A stretch of DNA of 64,000 bases from Pseudomonas chlororaphis subsp. chlororaphis. GTDB taxonomy: Bacteria > Pseudomonadota > Gammaproteobacteria > Pseudomonadales > Pseudomonadaceae. A program made the translations under genes and the position numbers. Below, piece after piece: positions 16,414-25,081 of the stretch (positions are counted from its first letter, which is position 1; each line of letters begins with the position of its first letter). The notes below the pieces were generated by a model. It ran no database searches, had not been told where the DNA came from, and worked only from the letters and a program-made list of their open reading frames with translations. The stretch lies in NCBI RefSeq assembly GCF_003945765.1, contig NZ_CP027712.1, positions 2,728,001 to 2,792,000 of the forward strand, read 5' to 3'.

Positions 16414-17990
16414 TACCAAAGCGTCCAGTCAGGTACGTGAGGATGTTGCACGCGCACGGCATCCACCGTGGGAGCATTGATATAGACGACTTTAAGGCTA
16501 CCTCCATCCTGTTTGCCAAGCGGGTGGTTCCAGTGGGCCGAGAGATGGATGTAACGCAGCTTGAGCATGGTTTCCTCGGTTGGAGTCGTACTGTAGTCAC
16601 CGGCGACGAATCTGTCACAAAGGGCCTGAAGTTCTAGGGGAATGGCATAGTCCGGATCCTGCTCGTCAATAACGTTGAAGCGCACGCCGTTCTCCTTGGC
16701 CAACTCATACATCACATGGAGATACACCCTCGATAGTCTGTTGCTCATCGGTCTCTTGAGCTGTACGCCGGCATATACCCGTTTTTTTTGTAAGCCGAGA
16801 CGGTCCTGTGAATCCTGCGGTAGCAACAGCGGTTCCGGCGTGACGATCTCCAGCCATTGTGCGGGCCAGCCCTCGCTCAGCCAGCGTTTTCTCGCCTGGA
16901 CCGCTTCCCGGTAAATTGAGGTCTGTGTCACGTCGGTATTGATAGGCACCTCCAGTGCCTGCATCGGGCTGACCAGCACACATTCCTGCGCCTCATCCAA
17001 ATAGCCTCCGCCGATATCCGAGTGCGCGCCGGGCAGGGCAATCTCGAGGTGGTCGGGCTTGACCCGGCTCAGGGCAAAGTTAGCCCGGTACTCGTCGCGA
17101 GCGACCAGTTGGACCACTGAGCGAAAGTAGCGGCGGTCGAGGTGCAGCTTGATGCCCGGGGCAATGGCGCTGCGCACGTTGCCCAGATTGCTCAAGCCGG
17201 CAACCGACGGCACTGTGTCGAACAGGCCGATAAATCCCATATCAACATCGTTACCGTACTGTCGATTGAAGCTAGGGCAAAAAGCGTCGGAATGACTGTG
17301 CAGAATCAGTTCGAGCGGACCCAGCCAGCGTACGACTTCATTGGCAAAGTGCCGGGCTGCGGCGGCGCCTCGGCTAAAGCCGAAAGCGTCAAAAGTCAGA
17401 GATGAGATTTCGGATTCGGGATTTTGCTCGAAGAAGAAAACAATACGTTCCTCGATTTCACGGAATGCCCTCTGCACACACCCTGATATTCCCGTATCGC
17501 CACGTCCTGTACCCGAGGTAATCAGGCTGTCCTTCTCGCCAGTCCGCGTTCCGATCCCCTCGACATAGATTGAGCGATAGGCGCGTCTTTGCAGGCCTTC
17601 GCCTTCGGCTTTCTGCGGGGAGTAGTACAGCTCCCTCAGCCTTTTGACGTTGCTCACATCATTTCCATAACTACTCTCCGGATCCCTCATATACGGCTTG
17701 CAACTGCCATCGAGATCCTTGTCCTCAATAGGATGCTGGGCGCCACACAGCTGGCCCATGGCCGAGTTGCTGGCGTTGTTGCCGGTGCCATCAAAGAACA
17801 CGCCAATGCGCAGCGCTACCTGGACCTTTTCAGGCGGTGGCGCAGGCTCTTTGGCGTATTTCTCGTACTGCGCCCAGAGCTGTTCGCCGTAGCTGGGCTC
17901 TTCGGTTTCGGCGGCGCGTTCAGCGGGGCTCTGGTTGGGATTGGCGGGCCGTAAAACACTGGGCATCGGCCCGGGTCCGTTGCTGGCCAT
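16413..17990 (-). CDS. DUF2235 phospholipase effector, Tle1-like (type VI secretion)
   Basis: 525 residues. The DUF2235 alpha/beta-hydrolase domain begins at about residue 60 with IGVFFDGTGNN. The nucleophile elbow GFSRGAAAARHF (GxSxG-like, Ser about residue 209) and the later LPGAHSDIGGGY (Asp/His region) match the Tle1 lipases delivered by type VI secretion. The N-terminal 55 residues are proline-rich and show no signal peptide or PAAR domain. No vgrG is adjacent, so loading would be through an unlinked VgrG or Hcp. Coupled to the DUF2931 gene. Secretion and toxicity are inferred from family and gene pairing. Confidence 0.82.
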   Translation of the reverse strand: MASNGPGPMPSVLRPANPNQSPAERAAETEEPSYGEQLWAQYEKYAKEPAPPPEKVQVALRIGVFFDGTGNNASNSAMGQLCGAQHPIEDKDLDGSCKPYMRDPESSYGNDVSNVKRLRELYYSPQKAEGEGLQRRAYRSIYVEGIGTRTGEKDSLITSGTGRGDTGISGCVQRAFREIEERIVFFFEQNPESEISSLTFDAFGFSRGAAAARHFANEVVRWLGPLELILHSHSDAFCPSFNRQYGNDVDMGFIGLFDTVPSVAGLSNLGNVRSAIAPGIKLHLDRRYFRSVVQLVARDEYRANFALSRVKPDHLEIALPGAHSDIGGGYLDEAQECVLVSPMQALEVPINTDVTQTSIYREAVQARKRWLSEGWPAQWLEIVTPEPLLLPQDSQDRLGLQKKRVYAGVQLKRPMSNRLSRVYLHVMYELAKENGVRFNVIDEQDPDYAIPLELQALCDRFVAGDYSTTPTEETMLKLRYIHLSAHWNHPLGKQDGGSLKVVYINAPTVDAVRVQHPHVPDWTLW

Positions 17991-18142
17991 GGCGGGTCCT
18001 GGTTCAGGCGAAAGGGGCGCTGGAAACCGTACCGGGAATGGCGGGGCAGGGATTTAGGAGGATTCTGCAAGCGGCGACGCAGTGGCTGATTTGGTTGTAG
18101 GAACGGTTTATTGCCAGGATGTTTTTGTCGTTTGAGTGGGCG

Positions 18143-18185
18143 CTATCGCGAGCAAGCTCGCTCCTGCAGTGGGAGCGAGCTCATG
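18143..18185. repeat. REP element
   Basis: CTATCGCGAGCAAGCTCGCTCCTGCAG followed by an inverted half GGGAGCGAGCTCATGAGCTC, between tauE and the effector gene. Confidence 0.65.
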
Positions 18186-18188
18186 AGC

Positions 18189-19013
18189 TCAGTGCCAGGC
18201 TCCTAGCGCCCCCAGGCTGAGCATCACCGCCGCCAGCATCCCCACCAAGGCAAACAACTGCTGCAACCGCGGCCCCGCCAGGTAGCGGGCGACCTGCCGG
18301 CCGGCGATCAGCCCCAGCACTGCGCCAATGGCGAAGGGCGCGCCCACCGCCCAGTGCATCACGCCGCTGAGGCTGGCGGTGATCACGCTGCCGGCGGACA
18401 CCAGGGCGATCACCGCCAGGGAGGTGGCGACGATGCTTTTGCTGTCCAGGTTGGTGTAGCGGGTCAGCGCTGGGATGATCACGAAGCCGCCGCCGACCCC
18501 GAGCAACCCGGAGAGTAGCCCCGAGAGCAGGCCGGTGACGGTCAGCGCGCGGGCGCAGGGCAGGGTCCAGCGCAGCCGGCCCTGCAAGGGGTTGAGTACG
18601 CAGGGCTGGAAGGCCGCGCGGGGCGCTGGCTGGCCGTGGCGCAGTTCGCGGGTGGCCTTGAGCAGGATGCGCCCGCAGGCGTACAGCAGCACCGCGGAAA
18701 ACAGCAGGGCCAGAGGCAGGTTCGGCAGGCGGTGGGCCAGCCACAGGCCCACGGGCGCCATGAGGATGCCGATGGCGGCGACGAAGCCGGCGGCGCGGTA
18801 ACGCACGATGCCCTCGCGCAGCCCCAGCACCGCACCCACGGCGGCCGCCAGGCCCACCGCGAGCAGGCCGATGGGCGCGGCCTCGACCATGCTCAGGCCG
18901 AGGCCAAACACCAGCAGCGGCACCGCGAGAATCCCGCCGCCGGCCCCGGTCAATGCCAGGATCGCTCCGATCAGTGCGCCGAGGCCGGCGCCCAGCAAGC
19001 TGTACTCACTCAT
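18189..19013 (-). CDS. tauE: TauE/SafE family sulfite/sulfur-compound exporter
   Basis: 274-residue polytopic inner-membrane protein with two similar halves, each holding the glycine-rich TauE/SafE motif (LTGAGGGILAVPLL at about 20-33 and LLGVGGGFVIIPAL at about 167-180). Family members export sulfite, sulfoacetate or related anions. Here it would remove sulfite or thiosulfate formed by persulfide oxidation. ATG 19013 overlaps the SQR stop (ATGA). Third gene of the pdo-sqr-tauE operon. Confidence 0.88.
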   Translation of the reverse strand: MSEYSLLGAGLGALIGAILALTGAGGGILAVPLLVFGLGLSMVEAAPIGLLAVGLAAAVGAVLGLREGIVRYRAAGFVAAIGILMAPVGLWLAHRLPNLPLALLFSAVLLYACGRILLKATRELRHGQPAPRAAFQPCVLNPLQGRLRWTLPCARALTVTGLLSGLLSGLLGVGGGFVIIPALTRYTNLDSKSIVATSLAVIALVSAGSVITASLSGVMHWAVGAPFAIGAVLGLIAGRQVARYLAGPRLQQLFALVGMLAAVMLSLGALGAWH

Positions 19014-20287
19014 GATTCCGGCAGGTCCGTCACCAGGCTCGGCCGCGCCAGCCACTCATGGCCCTTGAGCATGCCGCGCCAGTACAGCGGCGGCAGGATG
19101 CGTTCCTTCAGCCACCAGGCGCGGCGGGTCGGCTGGCGACCGTCCAGCAGCCAGGCCGGAAAGCTCGGCGCGACCTTGCCGCCGTAGGTGAATTCGGCGA
19201 GGACGATCTTGCCGCGCTCCACGGTCAGCGGGCAGGAGCCGTAGCCGTCGTATTGCGCCCGGGTCGGCAGGCGCTTGAGGTTCACCAGCACGTTGGTGGC
19301 CACCACCGGCGCCTGCTTGCGCGCCGCCGCCGCGGTTTTCGCGTTGCTGGTATTGGTCCCGTCGCCCAGGCCGTGGATGTTGCTGTAGCGCTTGTGCCGC
19401 AGGCTGTACGGGTCGACGTCGATCCAGCCGGCGGCGTCGGCCAGCGGGCTGTTGCGGATAAAGTCCGGGGCGGTCTGCGGCGGCACCACGTGCAGCATGT
19501 CGAAGGGCAGTTCGATGCGTTCCTGCTGGCCATCGGCACCGTTGCGCACGAAGGTCGCCCGCTTACCGGGGCCGTCCACCGCCACCAGGTTGTGGCCGAA
19601 ATCCAGGGCGATGTCGTATTTCTTCACGTATTCCATCAGCGCCGGCACATAGTCCGGTACGCCGAACAGCACGCCGCCGGCATTCAGGAAACGGGTGTTG
19701 ATCTGCCCCAGCCGGCCGTTGCGCAGCCAGTGATCGCAGGACAGGTACATGGCCTTCTGCGGCGCGCCGGCGCATTTGATCGGCATCGGCGGCTGGCTGA
19801 ACAGCGCCTGGCCCTGCTTGAGGTTCTGCGCCAGTTGCCAGGTGTAGGGCGCCAGGTCGTAGCGGTAGTTGGAGGTCACGCCATGCTTGCCCAGGGTTTC
19901 GCTCAGGCCGTCGATGGCGTTCCAGTCGAGCTTGAGGCCGGGGCAGACGATCAACTGGTCATAACCCAGCACGCGCCCGTCGTTGAGCAGCAGGGCGTTG
20001 TGCTCCGGCTCGAAGCTGCTCACCGCCGCCTGAATCCACTTCACCCCCTTGGGGATCAGCGAGGCCATGCTGCGGGCGGTATCTTCGGCGCGGAACACCC
20101 CGGCGCCGACCAGGGTCCAGCCGGGCTGGTAATAGTGGGTGTCGGCCGGGTCGATGATGGCGACGTCCAGGTGCGGTTCGCGGCTGATCAGGCTGGACGC
20201 GGTGGCAATGCCGGCCGCGCCGCCGCCGACGATCAGCACCTGGTGGCTGCCGTTGACGGCTCGTGGGATGGGGGAAATGGGGCGCAT
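19010..20287 (-). CDS. sqr: sulfide:quinone oxidoreductase (FAD-dependent, type II-like)
   Basis: 425 residues. FAD-binding GGGAAGIATASSL at about 20. Cysteines in VCPGLKL, PIKCAGAPQKAMYLSCDHW and YGSCPL are those expected for sulfide oxidation with a bound persulfide. The enzyme oxidises sulfide to polysulfide or sulfane sulfur and passes electrons to ubiquinone at the membrane. The GLGDGTN segment near 305 is the second FAD motif. An AGGAG ribosome binding site precedes ATG 20287. It lies between pdo and tauE, the usual sulfide-detoxification set. Amidotransferase-like or flavocytochrome c assignments are less likely given the neighbours. Confidence 0.9.
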   Translation of the reverse strand: MRPISPIPRAVNGSHQVLIVGGGAAGIATASSLISREPHLDVAIIDPADTHYYQPGWTLVGAGVFRAEDTARSMASLIPKGVKWIQAAVSSFEPEHNALLLNDGRVLGYDQLIVCPGLKLDWNAIDGLSETLGKHGVTSNYRYDLAPYTWQLAQNLKQGQALFSQPPMPIKCAGAPQKAMYLSCDHWLRNGRLGQINTRFLNAGGVLFGVPDYVPALMEYVKKYDIALDFGHNLVAVDGPGKRATFVRNGADGQQERIELPFDMLHVVPPQTAPDFIRNSPLADAAGWIDVDPYSLRHKRYSNIHGLGDGTNTSNAKTAAAARKQAPVVATNVLVNLKRLPTRAQYDGYGSCPLTVERGKIVLAEFTYGGKVAPSFPAWLLDGRQPTRRAWWLKERILPPLYWRGMLKGHEWLARPSLVTDLPES

Positions 20288-20321
20288 GGCAGCGTCTCCT
20301 GGTGGAGTGGCGTTATAGGTG

Positions 20322-21206
20322 TTAAAGGGCGTTCAGCGGGATCTTCAGGTAGCTCACGCCGTTGTCGTCGGGCTCGGGGAACTGGCCGCTGCGCATGTTG
20401 ACCTGCACCGACGGCAGGATCAGCACCGGCATTTCCAGGGTGGCGTCGCGGGCTTCGCGCATGCGCACAAAGGCGTCTTCGTCGATCCCTTCATGGATAT
20501 GGATATTGTGGGCGCGCTGTTCGGCGACCGTGGTCATGTATTGCAGCTCGCGGCCGTTGGGCAGGTAGTCGTGGCACATGAACAGCCGGGTCTGCGCTGG
20601 CAGGGCGAGGATCTTGCCGATGGAGCGGTACAGGGTGCGCGCGTCGGCGCCGGGGAAGTCGCAGCGGGCAGTGCCGTAGTCGGGCATGAACAGGGTGTCG
20701 CCGACAAAGGCCACGGTCTCTTCACCAACCTGTACCAGGTAGGTCATGCACGCCGGGGTATGGCCGGGGGTGTGCAGGGCGCGGGCCTGGAGGTTGCCGA
20801 TGGCGAAGCGGCTGTCGTCTTCGAGCAGCACGTCGAACTGGCTGCCGTCGCGGGCAAAGCCCTGGCCTTCGTTGAACAGCCGGCCGAACACCTGTTGCAC
20901 CACGGTGATCTGGTTGCCGATTGCCACCCGGGCGCCGAGCTGGGCCTTGAGGTAGGCCGCGGCGGACAGGTGATCGGCGTGCACGTGGGTTTCGAGGATC
21001 CAGTCGACCTGGGCGTCCAGTTCACGCACCCGGGCAATCAGTTTGTCGGCGGACTCGGTGCGGGTGCGGCCGGACTTGGGGTCGTAGTCCAGCACGCTGT
21101 CGATCAGCGCGCAGCGCCGGGTGTCGAGGTCCATCACCAGGTAGCTGATGGTCCACGTCTGGCTGTCAAAAAAGGCTTCTACGCACAGCGATGCGCCGAT
21201 GATCAT
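20322..21206 (-). CDS. pdo: MBL-fold persulfide dioxygenase (ETHE1/PDO-like)
   Basis: 294-residue metallo-beta-lactamase-fold protein. Metal ligands are in ETHVHADHLSAA (HxHxDH, about residues 78-86), the HTPGHTP segment near 134 and MCHDYLP near 220. Persulfide dioxygenases oxidise glutathione persulfide to sulfite and pair with SQR. ATG 21206 has GGAG upstream. First gene of the operon. A sigma-54-type promoter lies at 21405-21422 and a MITE-like element fills most of the leader between promoter and gene. Confidence 0.87.
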   Translation of the reverse strand: MIIGASLCVEAFFDSQTWTISYLVMDLDTRRCALIDSVLDYDPKSGRTRTESADKLIARVRELDAQVDWILETHVHADHLSAAAYLKAQLGARVAIGNQITVVQQVFGRLFNEGQGFARDGSQFDVLLEDDSRFAIGNLQARALHTPGHTPACMTYLVQVGEETVAFVGDTLFMPDYGTARCDFPGADARTLYRSIGKILALPAQTRLFMCHDYLPNGRELQYMTTVAEQRAHNIHIHEGIDEDAFVRMREARDATLEMPVLILPSVQVNMRSGQFPEPDDNGVSYLKIPLNAL

Positions 21207-21258
21207 GGGGTTCTCCGAGCAATAGGGTGACGCCGGCCGGGACTGGCAGTCGTCCCTA

Positions 21259-21398
21259 GGCTCTGTACGAAAAGTGGCTGCGCTCGGTCATGCTGCGTTA
21301 AAAACAGGCTCGGAATGCTCATGTAGGCCCCTACACTCCGCTTCCTCGCCTGTTTTTGCCTTGCCTGACCTTCGCTCGCCGACTTTTCGTACAGACCC
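21259..21398. mobile_element. MITE-like element, copy 1 (140 bp)
   Basis: Terminal inverted repeats GGCTCTGTACGAAAAGT and, at the far end, its complement ACTTTTCGTACAGACCC. No ORF long enough for a transposase. A second, longer copy with the same ends and the same internal blocks (AACAGGCTCG, GGAATGCTCAT, TAGGCCCCTA, TCCTCGCCTGTTTT, CCTTGCCTGACCTTCGCTCG) is at 33560-33830. It sits between the predicted sigma-54 promoter and the pdo gene. Confidence 0.8.
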
Positions 21399-21404
21399 TT
21401 GGAC

Positions 21405-21422
21405 TGTCAATAAGCGTGCCAA
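21405..21422 (-). promoter_or_regulatory. candidate sigma-54 promoter for pdo-sqr-tauE
   Basis: The minus strand reads TTGGCACGCTTATTGACA. This matches TGGCACG-N4-TTGC with GA in place of GC at the -12 element. It points toward pdo. The expected transcription start, about 12 bases further on, falls at the outer end of the MITE-like element. The divergent gene encodes a sigma-54 activator. Confidence 0.6.
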
Positions 21423-21481
21423 CCGGCGCGCGCTGCTTTTACCGCCCATTCATTGAATTCAAAGGCCTGGGGTGGGCGTTC

Positions 21482-21541
21482 TGGCTGTCACTGTCAATTG
21501 TGGGTGGCAGTCGATTGGCAGTTTCTGGCAGAAAATGGCAG
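21482..21541 (+). promoter_or_regulatory. phased TGGCAG repeats, candidate FisR enhancer sites
   Basis: TGGCAG starts at 21505, 21516, 21526 and 21536, with a related TGGCTG at 21482. The 10-11 base spacing puts them on one face of the helix. They lie about 90-145 bases upstream of the predicted pdo transcription start, a normal distance for a sigma-54 enhancer, and 50-110 bases before the fisR start. The last copy also begins a weak -24/-12 match directed to fisR. Confidence 0.55.
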
Positions 21542-21588
21542 AACCCGGGCCCATGGTTTAAGCTGCCGCGCAATGCCCAGGAGTTGCC

Positions 21589-22911
21589 ATGCCCCAGACC
21601 CCGAATGCCCTCGCCAATCCTGAAATGTTAGCCCTGATGTCCTATCTGGAGCATGACGCGCAGCCGACGATCCTGTTAGACACCGACTACAACATCCTCG
21701 CCGCCAACACCGCCTACCAGCGCCAGTTCGGTGTCGAGGGCAAGCCCCATGTCGGCGCCAAGTGCTATCGGGTGTCCCACCAGTTCGCGGTGCCGTGCGA
21801 CCAGGCCGGCGAGCATTGCCCGATGCGCAAGGCCTTCGAGACCCGCCTGCCGGAGCGCCTGCTGCATATCCATCACACCCCGCGCGGGCCGGAGCATGTG
21901 GACGTCGAGTTGCGGCCGATCCTCGGCGACACGGGGCAGGTGGTGGCTTACGTCGAGCGCCTGAGTTCGGTGGCGGTGGCTTCGGTGCAACCGCAGCAGA
22001 AGGGGCTGGTGGGGCGTTCACCGGCCTTCAATGCGGCCTTGAGTGCCCTGCAGCGGGCGGCGCCGTCGCAGATCCCGGTGCTGCTGCAGGGCGAATCCGG
22101 CACCGGCAAGGAGCTGTTCGCTCGCGCCCTGCATGACGGCAGCCCACGTGCCGGCGGGCCGCTGGTGGTGGTCGATTGCACCGGTCTGACCGAGTCGCTG
22201 CTGGAGAGCGAACTGTTCGGCTACGAGAAGGGGGCCTTTACCGGCGCCCTGCAACGCAAGATCGGCCTGGCCGAGGCGGCCCATGGCGGCACCTTGTTTC
22301 TCGACGAGATCGGTGAAGTGCCGCTGGCGATGCAGGTCAAGCTGCTGCGGCTGATCGAGTCTGGCAGCTTTCGCCCGGTGGGCAGCCTGCGCACCGTGCA
22401 TTCGGACTTCCGCCTGGTCTCGGCGACCCACAAGCCGCTCAAGGAAATGGTCGCCGCCGGCACCTTCCGCCAGGACCTGTACTACCGCATCAGCGCCTTC
22501 CCGATCCGTCTGCCGGCCCTGCGCGAGCGCAGCGACGACCTGCCGCTGCTGATCGACAGCCTGCTGCAACGCCTGGCGCCGGGCGCCGTGCCGCGGGTCG
22601 CACCGCAAGCACTGGAGCGCCTGGGTCTGTATGCCTACCCGGGCAATATCCGCGAGCTGCGCAATATCCTCGAACGGGCGCGGCTGTTCAGCGACGACGG
22701 GGTGATCCGCGTCGAGGATTTGCCCGAGGAATTGCGCGAGGGTAGCGCCGCCGCGACAACGCCGCCGAGCCGGCGCCGCGCGGGCAAGGACCTGGAACAA
22801 CTGGCCCACGCCCTGGAAGTGTTCGAAGGCTCGCGCAGCGAACTGGCCAAGGCCCTGGGCCTGAGCGAGCGCACCCTGTACCGACGCCTGAAGGCCCTGG
22901 GCATTTCCTGA
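21589..22911 (+). CDS. fisR: FisR-like sigma-54-dependent regulator of sulfide oxidation
   Basis: 440 residues. N-terminal PAS-like sensory domain (about 10-130) with three cysteines at 59, 70 and 77. Their spacing (11 and 7) equals that of Cys53/64/71 described for Cupriavidus FisR, which senses sulfane sulfur. The AAA+ domain spans about 145-385: Walker [15 protein letters not shown] for sigma-54 contact, Walker [11 protein letters not shown]-terminal Fis-type HTH ends the protein ([21 protein letters not shown]). Divergent from pdo-sqr-tauE, which it probably activates. Confidence 0.92.
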   Translation: MPQTPNALANPEMLALMSYLEHDAQPTILLDTDYNILAANTAYQRQFGVEGKPHVGAKCYRVSHQFAVPCDQAGEHCPMRKAFETRLPERLLHIHHTPRGPEHVDVELRPILGDTGQVVAYVERLSSVAVASVQPQQKGLVGRSPAFNAALSALQRAAPSQIPVLLQGESGTGKELFARALHDGSPRAGGPLVVVDCTGLTESLLESELFGYEKGAFTGALQRKIGLAEAAHGGTLFLDEIGEVPLAMQVKLLRLIESGSFRPVGSLRTVHSDFRLVSATHKPLKEMVAAGTFRQDLYYRISAFPIRLPALRERSDDLPLLIDSLLQRLAPGAVPRVAPQALERLGLYAYPGNIRELRNILERARLFSDDGVIRVEDLPEELREGSAAATTPPSRRRAGKDLEQLAHALEVFEGSRSELAKALGLSERTLYRRLKALGIS

Positions 22912-22958
22912 GCCACGCCATATCGCCCCCTCGATATTCCGCTCCTGCTCAATGCCTG

Positions 22959-23060
22959 TGTAGCCGCTGCCGCAGGCTGCGATCGAGCGGCACGCTCGTG
23001 GCGATCCTGCTGGCGCCAGAGATCCTTCGGGTCTATCGCAGGCTGCGCCAGCGGCTACAG
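22959..23060. repeat. REPIN (two inverted REP copies)
   Basis: GTAGCCGCTGCCGCAGGCTG at the left and the inverted GCAGGCTGCGCCAGCGGCTACAG at the right, enclosing about 60 bases, between fisR and the PAS-LuxR gene. Confidence 0.75.
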
Positions 23061-23183
23061 GGATGCGCTTCGGCGGTAAGGGGGTATTAGCTCCAGGGCA
23101 CGATGGCGATGCGCCGTGGTCGTAGTTTCTGCCCGCCTTTTTTCGACGTCACGCCAGTGGCGCCGGGCCTTTGAGGAGTCGCC

Positions 23184-24683
23184 ATGAGCCAGGACCTACT
23201 CGCCACCGAAACCAATCGCCGGCAGTTGCAGCAGATCATTTCCGGACTGTCCGACGGGGTCATCCTGCTCGAGGCGGACCGGCGCATCGTCTGGGCCAAC
23301 GAGGCGGCGCTGGCCATGCACGGGGTCGAGGAGATCGCCGAGCTGGGCGCTGACGACCAGCAATACGCCGAGCGTTTCGCCCTGCGTTATCGCAACAACC
23401 ACCCGCTGGCCCTGGACAGCTACCCCATCAATAGGGTCGCCGCCGGGGAGACTTTCAGCGATGTGGTGGTGGAGGTGCGCAGCGGCGAGGGTGAGGAAGA
23501 ACGTACCTGGGTGCATCGGGTGCGCAGCATGATCCTCACCGACCGCGCCGGCGAGGTGGAATCCCTGGTGCTAATCCTCAGCGACGCCACCGAGTGGGCC
23601 AGCGCCGAACAGCGCTTCGAGAAGACCTTCAATTCCAACCCGGCGCCGGCGGTGATCTGCCGCCTCAGCGACCTGCGCTACATCAAGGTCAACCAGGGCT
23701 TCCTGGAAATGACCGGTTATGCCCGCGACCAGGTGATCGGCCGCTCGGTGTACGAAGTGGATGTGCTGGAGGGCGCCGAGCGCAAGGACCTGGCCATCGA
23801 ACGCCTGAACCAGGGCGCGACCATCCCGCAGATGCAGGCCGAACTGCGCCTGCCCGAAGGCGGCAGCAAGCTGGTGATCGTTGCCGGCCAGCCGCTGGAT
23901 ATCAACGAAGAAGACTGCATGCTGTTTTCCTTCATGGACCTGGAGCCGCGGCGCAAGGCCGAGACGGCCCTGCGCCAGAGCGAGGAGCGCTTTGCCAAGG
24001 CGTTTCGCCTGACGCCGGTGCCGACCCTGGTCTGCGGCGCCGACAGCCAGCAGATCGTCGACGTCAACGAGGCCTTTCTCGACAGCACCGGTTATGCCGC
24101 CGAGGAGCTACTGGGCAAGACCGTGGAAGAAGTCGGTTTCATCGCCAGCCCGCAGGCCTGCGCCAGCCTGTTCGGCGCCCTGGAGAAAAGCGCCGATGTG
24201 CGCAACGTCGACCTTCGGGTGGCGAAGAAGGGTGGCGAACTGCTCGACTGCGTGGTCTCGGCCGACACCGTGGATATCCAGGGCAAGCCCAGCTACCTGC
24301 TGGTGCTGATGGACATCACCGAGCGCAAGCGCTCCGAGCTGGAGCTGGTGTCGGCGATCGAGGAGGTGATGCGCGATGCCTCGTGGTTCAGCCAGACCCT
24401 GATCGAAAAGCTGGCCAATGTGCGCAGCGCCAACCAGGCCGAGCAGCCCAGTGCGTCCTTTACCGACCTGACCGCCCGCGAGCGCGATGTGCTGGGGCTG
24501 ATCTGCGAGGGCCTGGCCGACAAGGAGATCGCCGCGCGCCTGCAGCTGGCGCCCAGCACGGTGCGCAATCACGTGGCCACGGTGTATTCCAAGCTGGCGG
24601 TGCACAGCCGCGCCGAGGCCATTGTCTGGGCTCGCGAGCGCGGGCTGTTCAGCGGCGAGCGCCGTGGCAAGGCTCAGCGCTGA
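23184..24683 (+). CDS. three-PAS-domain LuxR-type transcriptional regulator
   Basis: 499 residues. Three PAS modules follow each other at about 12-130 (SGLSDGVILLEADRRIVWANEAAL), 145-260 (NPAPAVICRLSDLRYIKVNQGFLEMTGY) and 270-385 (TPVPTLVCGADSQQIVDVNEAFLDSTGY). A LuxR-family HTH is at about 425-490 (LTARERDVLGLICEGLADKEIAARL). There is no receiver or kinase domain, so it is a one-component cytoplasmic sensor-regulator; the ligand is unknown. ATG 23184 follows GAGGAG. Target genes are unknown; csbD-like and DUF1652-like genes follow. Confidence 0.85.
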   Translation: MSQDLLATETNRRQLQQIISGLSDGVILLEADRRIVWANEAALAMHGVEEIAELGADDQQYAERFALRYRNNHPLALDSYPINRVAAGETFSDVVVEVRSGEGEEERTWVHRVRSMILTDRAGEVESLVLILSDATEWASAEQRFEKTFNSNPAPAVICRLSDLRYIKVNQGFLEMTGYARDQVIGRSVYEVDVLEGAERKDLAIERLNQGATIPQMQAELRLPEGGSKLVIVAGQPLDINEEDCMLFSFMDLEPRRKAETALRQSEERFAKAFRLTPVPTLVCGADSQQIVDVNEAFLDSTGYAAEELLGKTVEEVGFIASPQACASLFGALEKSADVRNVDLRVAKKGGELLDCVVSADTVDIQGKPSYLLVLMDITERKRSELELVSAIEEVMRDASWFSQTLIEKLANVRSANQAEQPSASFTDLTARERDVLGLICEGLADKEIAARLQLAPSTVRNHVATVYSKLAVHSRAEAIVWARERGLFSGERRGKAQR

Positions 24684-24818
24684 CAGGTGCAAATGCACCA
24701 GTGCCACCAGTACAAATGGCGCTTTTGCGGCGTGACGGGGTTTCTTAGGCTGGGTGAGGTGCGGTGCCGTGGCTGACACGGGCCATGCACCGAACATCAT
24801 CAGCTGAAGGAATGCACG

Positions 24819-25070
24819 ATGCGTAGCGAACAGATCAAAGGCGCGGTGGGCACGGCGGCCGGCAAGGCCCAGGGCGTGGTAGGCGAGCTGCTGGACGATC
24901 AGCAGATGCGCCTGGAAGGGGCGGCCCGCCAGGCCGCCGGGCAATGGCAGGAAACCTATGGCGATGCGCTGGACAGCGTCTCCCGCTTTGTCCGTGACAA
25001 ACCCATGGCCAGCGTCGCCATCCTCGCTGGGATCGGCCTGCTGGCCGGCCTGTTATGGCGTCGCCGCTGA
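24819..25070 (+). CDS. CsbD/YqjD-like small stress protein with C-terminal membrane anchor
   Basis: 83 residues. The N-terminal part MRSEQIKGAVGTAAGKAQGV is the CsbD-like repeat. The C-terminus is a single hydrophobic helix ending in basic residues (MASVAILAGIGLLAGLLWRRR), typical of tail-anchored YqjD/ElaB-like proteins. GAAGGA precedes ATG 24819. Such proteins are stress or stationary-phase induced in other bacteria; regulation here is not visible. Confidence 0.82.
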   Translation: MRSEQIKGAVGTAAGKAQGVVGELLDDQQMRLEGAARQAAGQWQETYGDALDSVSRFVRDKPMASVAILAGIGLLAGLLWRRR

Positions 25071-25081
25071 GGAAGGCCTGG

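Noticed and set aside
19058..20401. 447-codon plus-strand frame opposite sqr
   Set aside because: Mirror frame; the minus-strand FAD enzyme has all expected motifs.
21210..21240. sigma-54 promoter between the MITE and pdo
   Set aside because: GAGCAATAGGGTGACGCC has the wrong distance between GC and CC for a -24/-12 pair.
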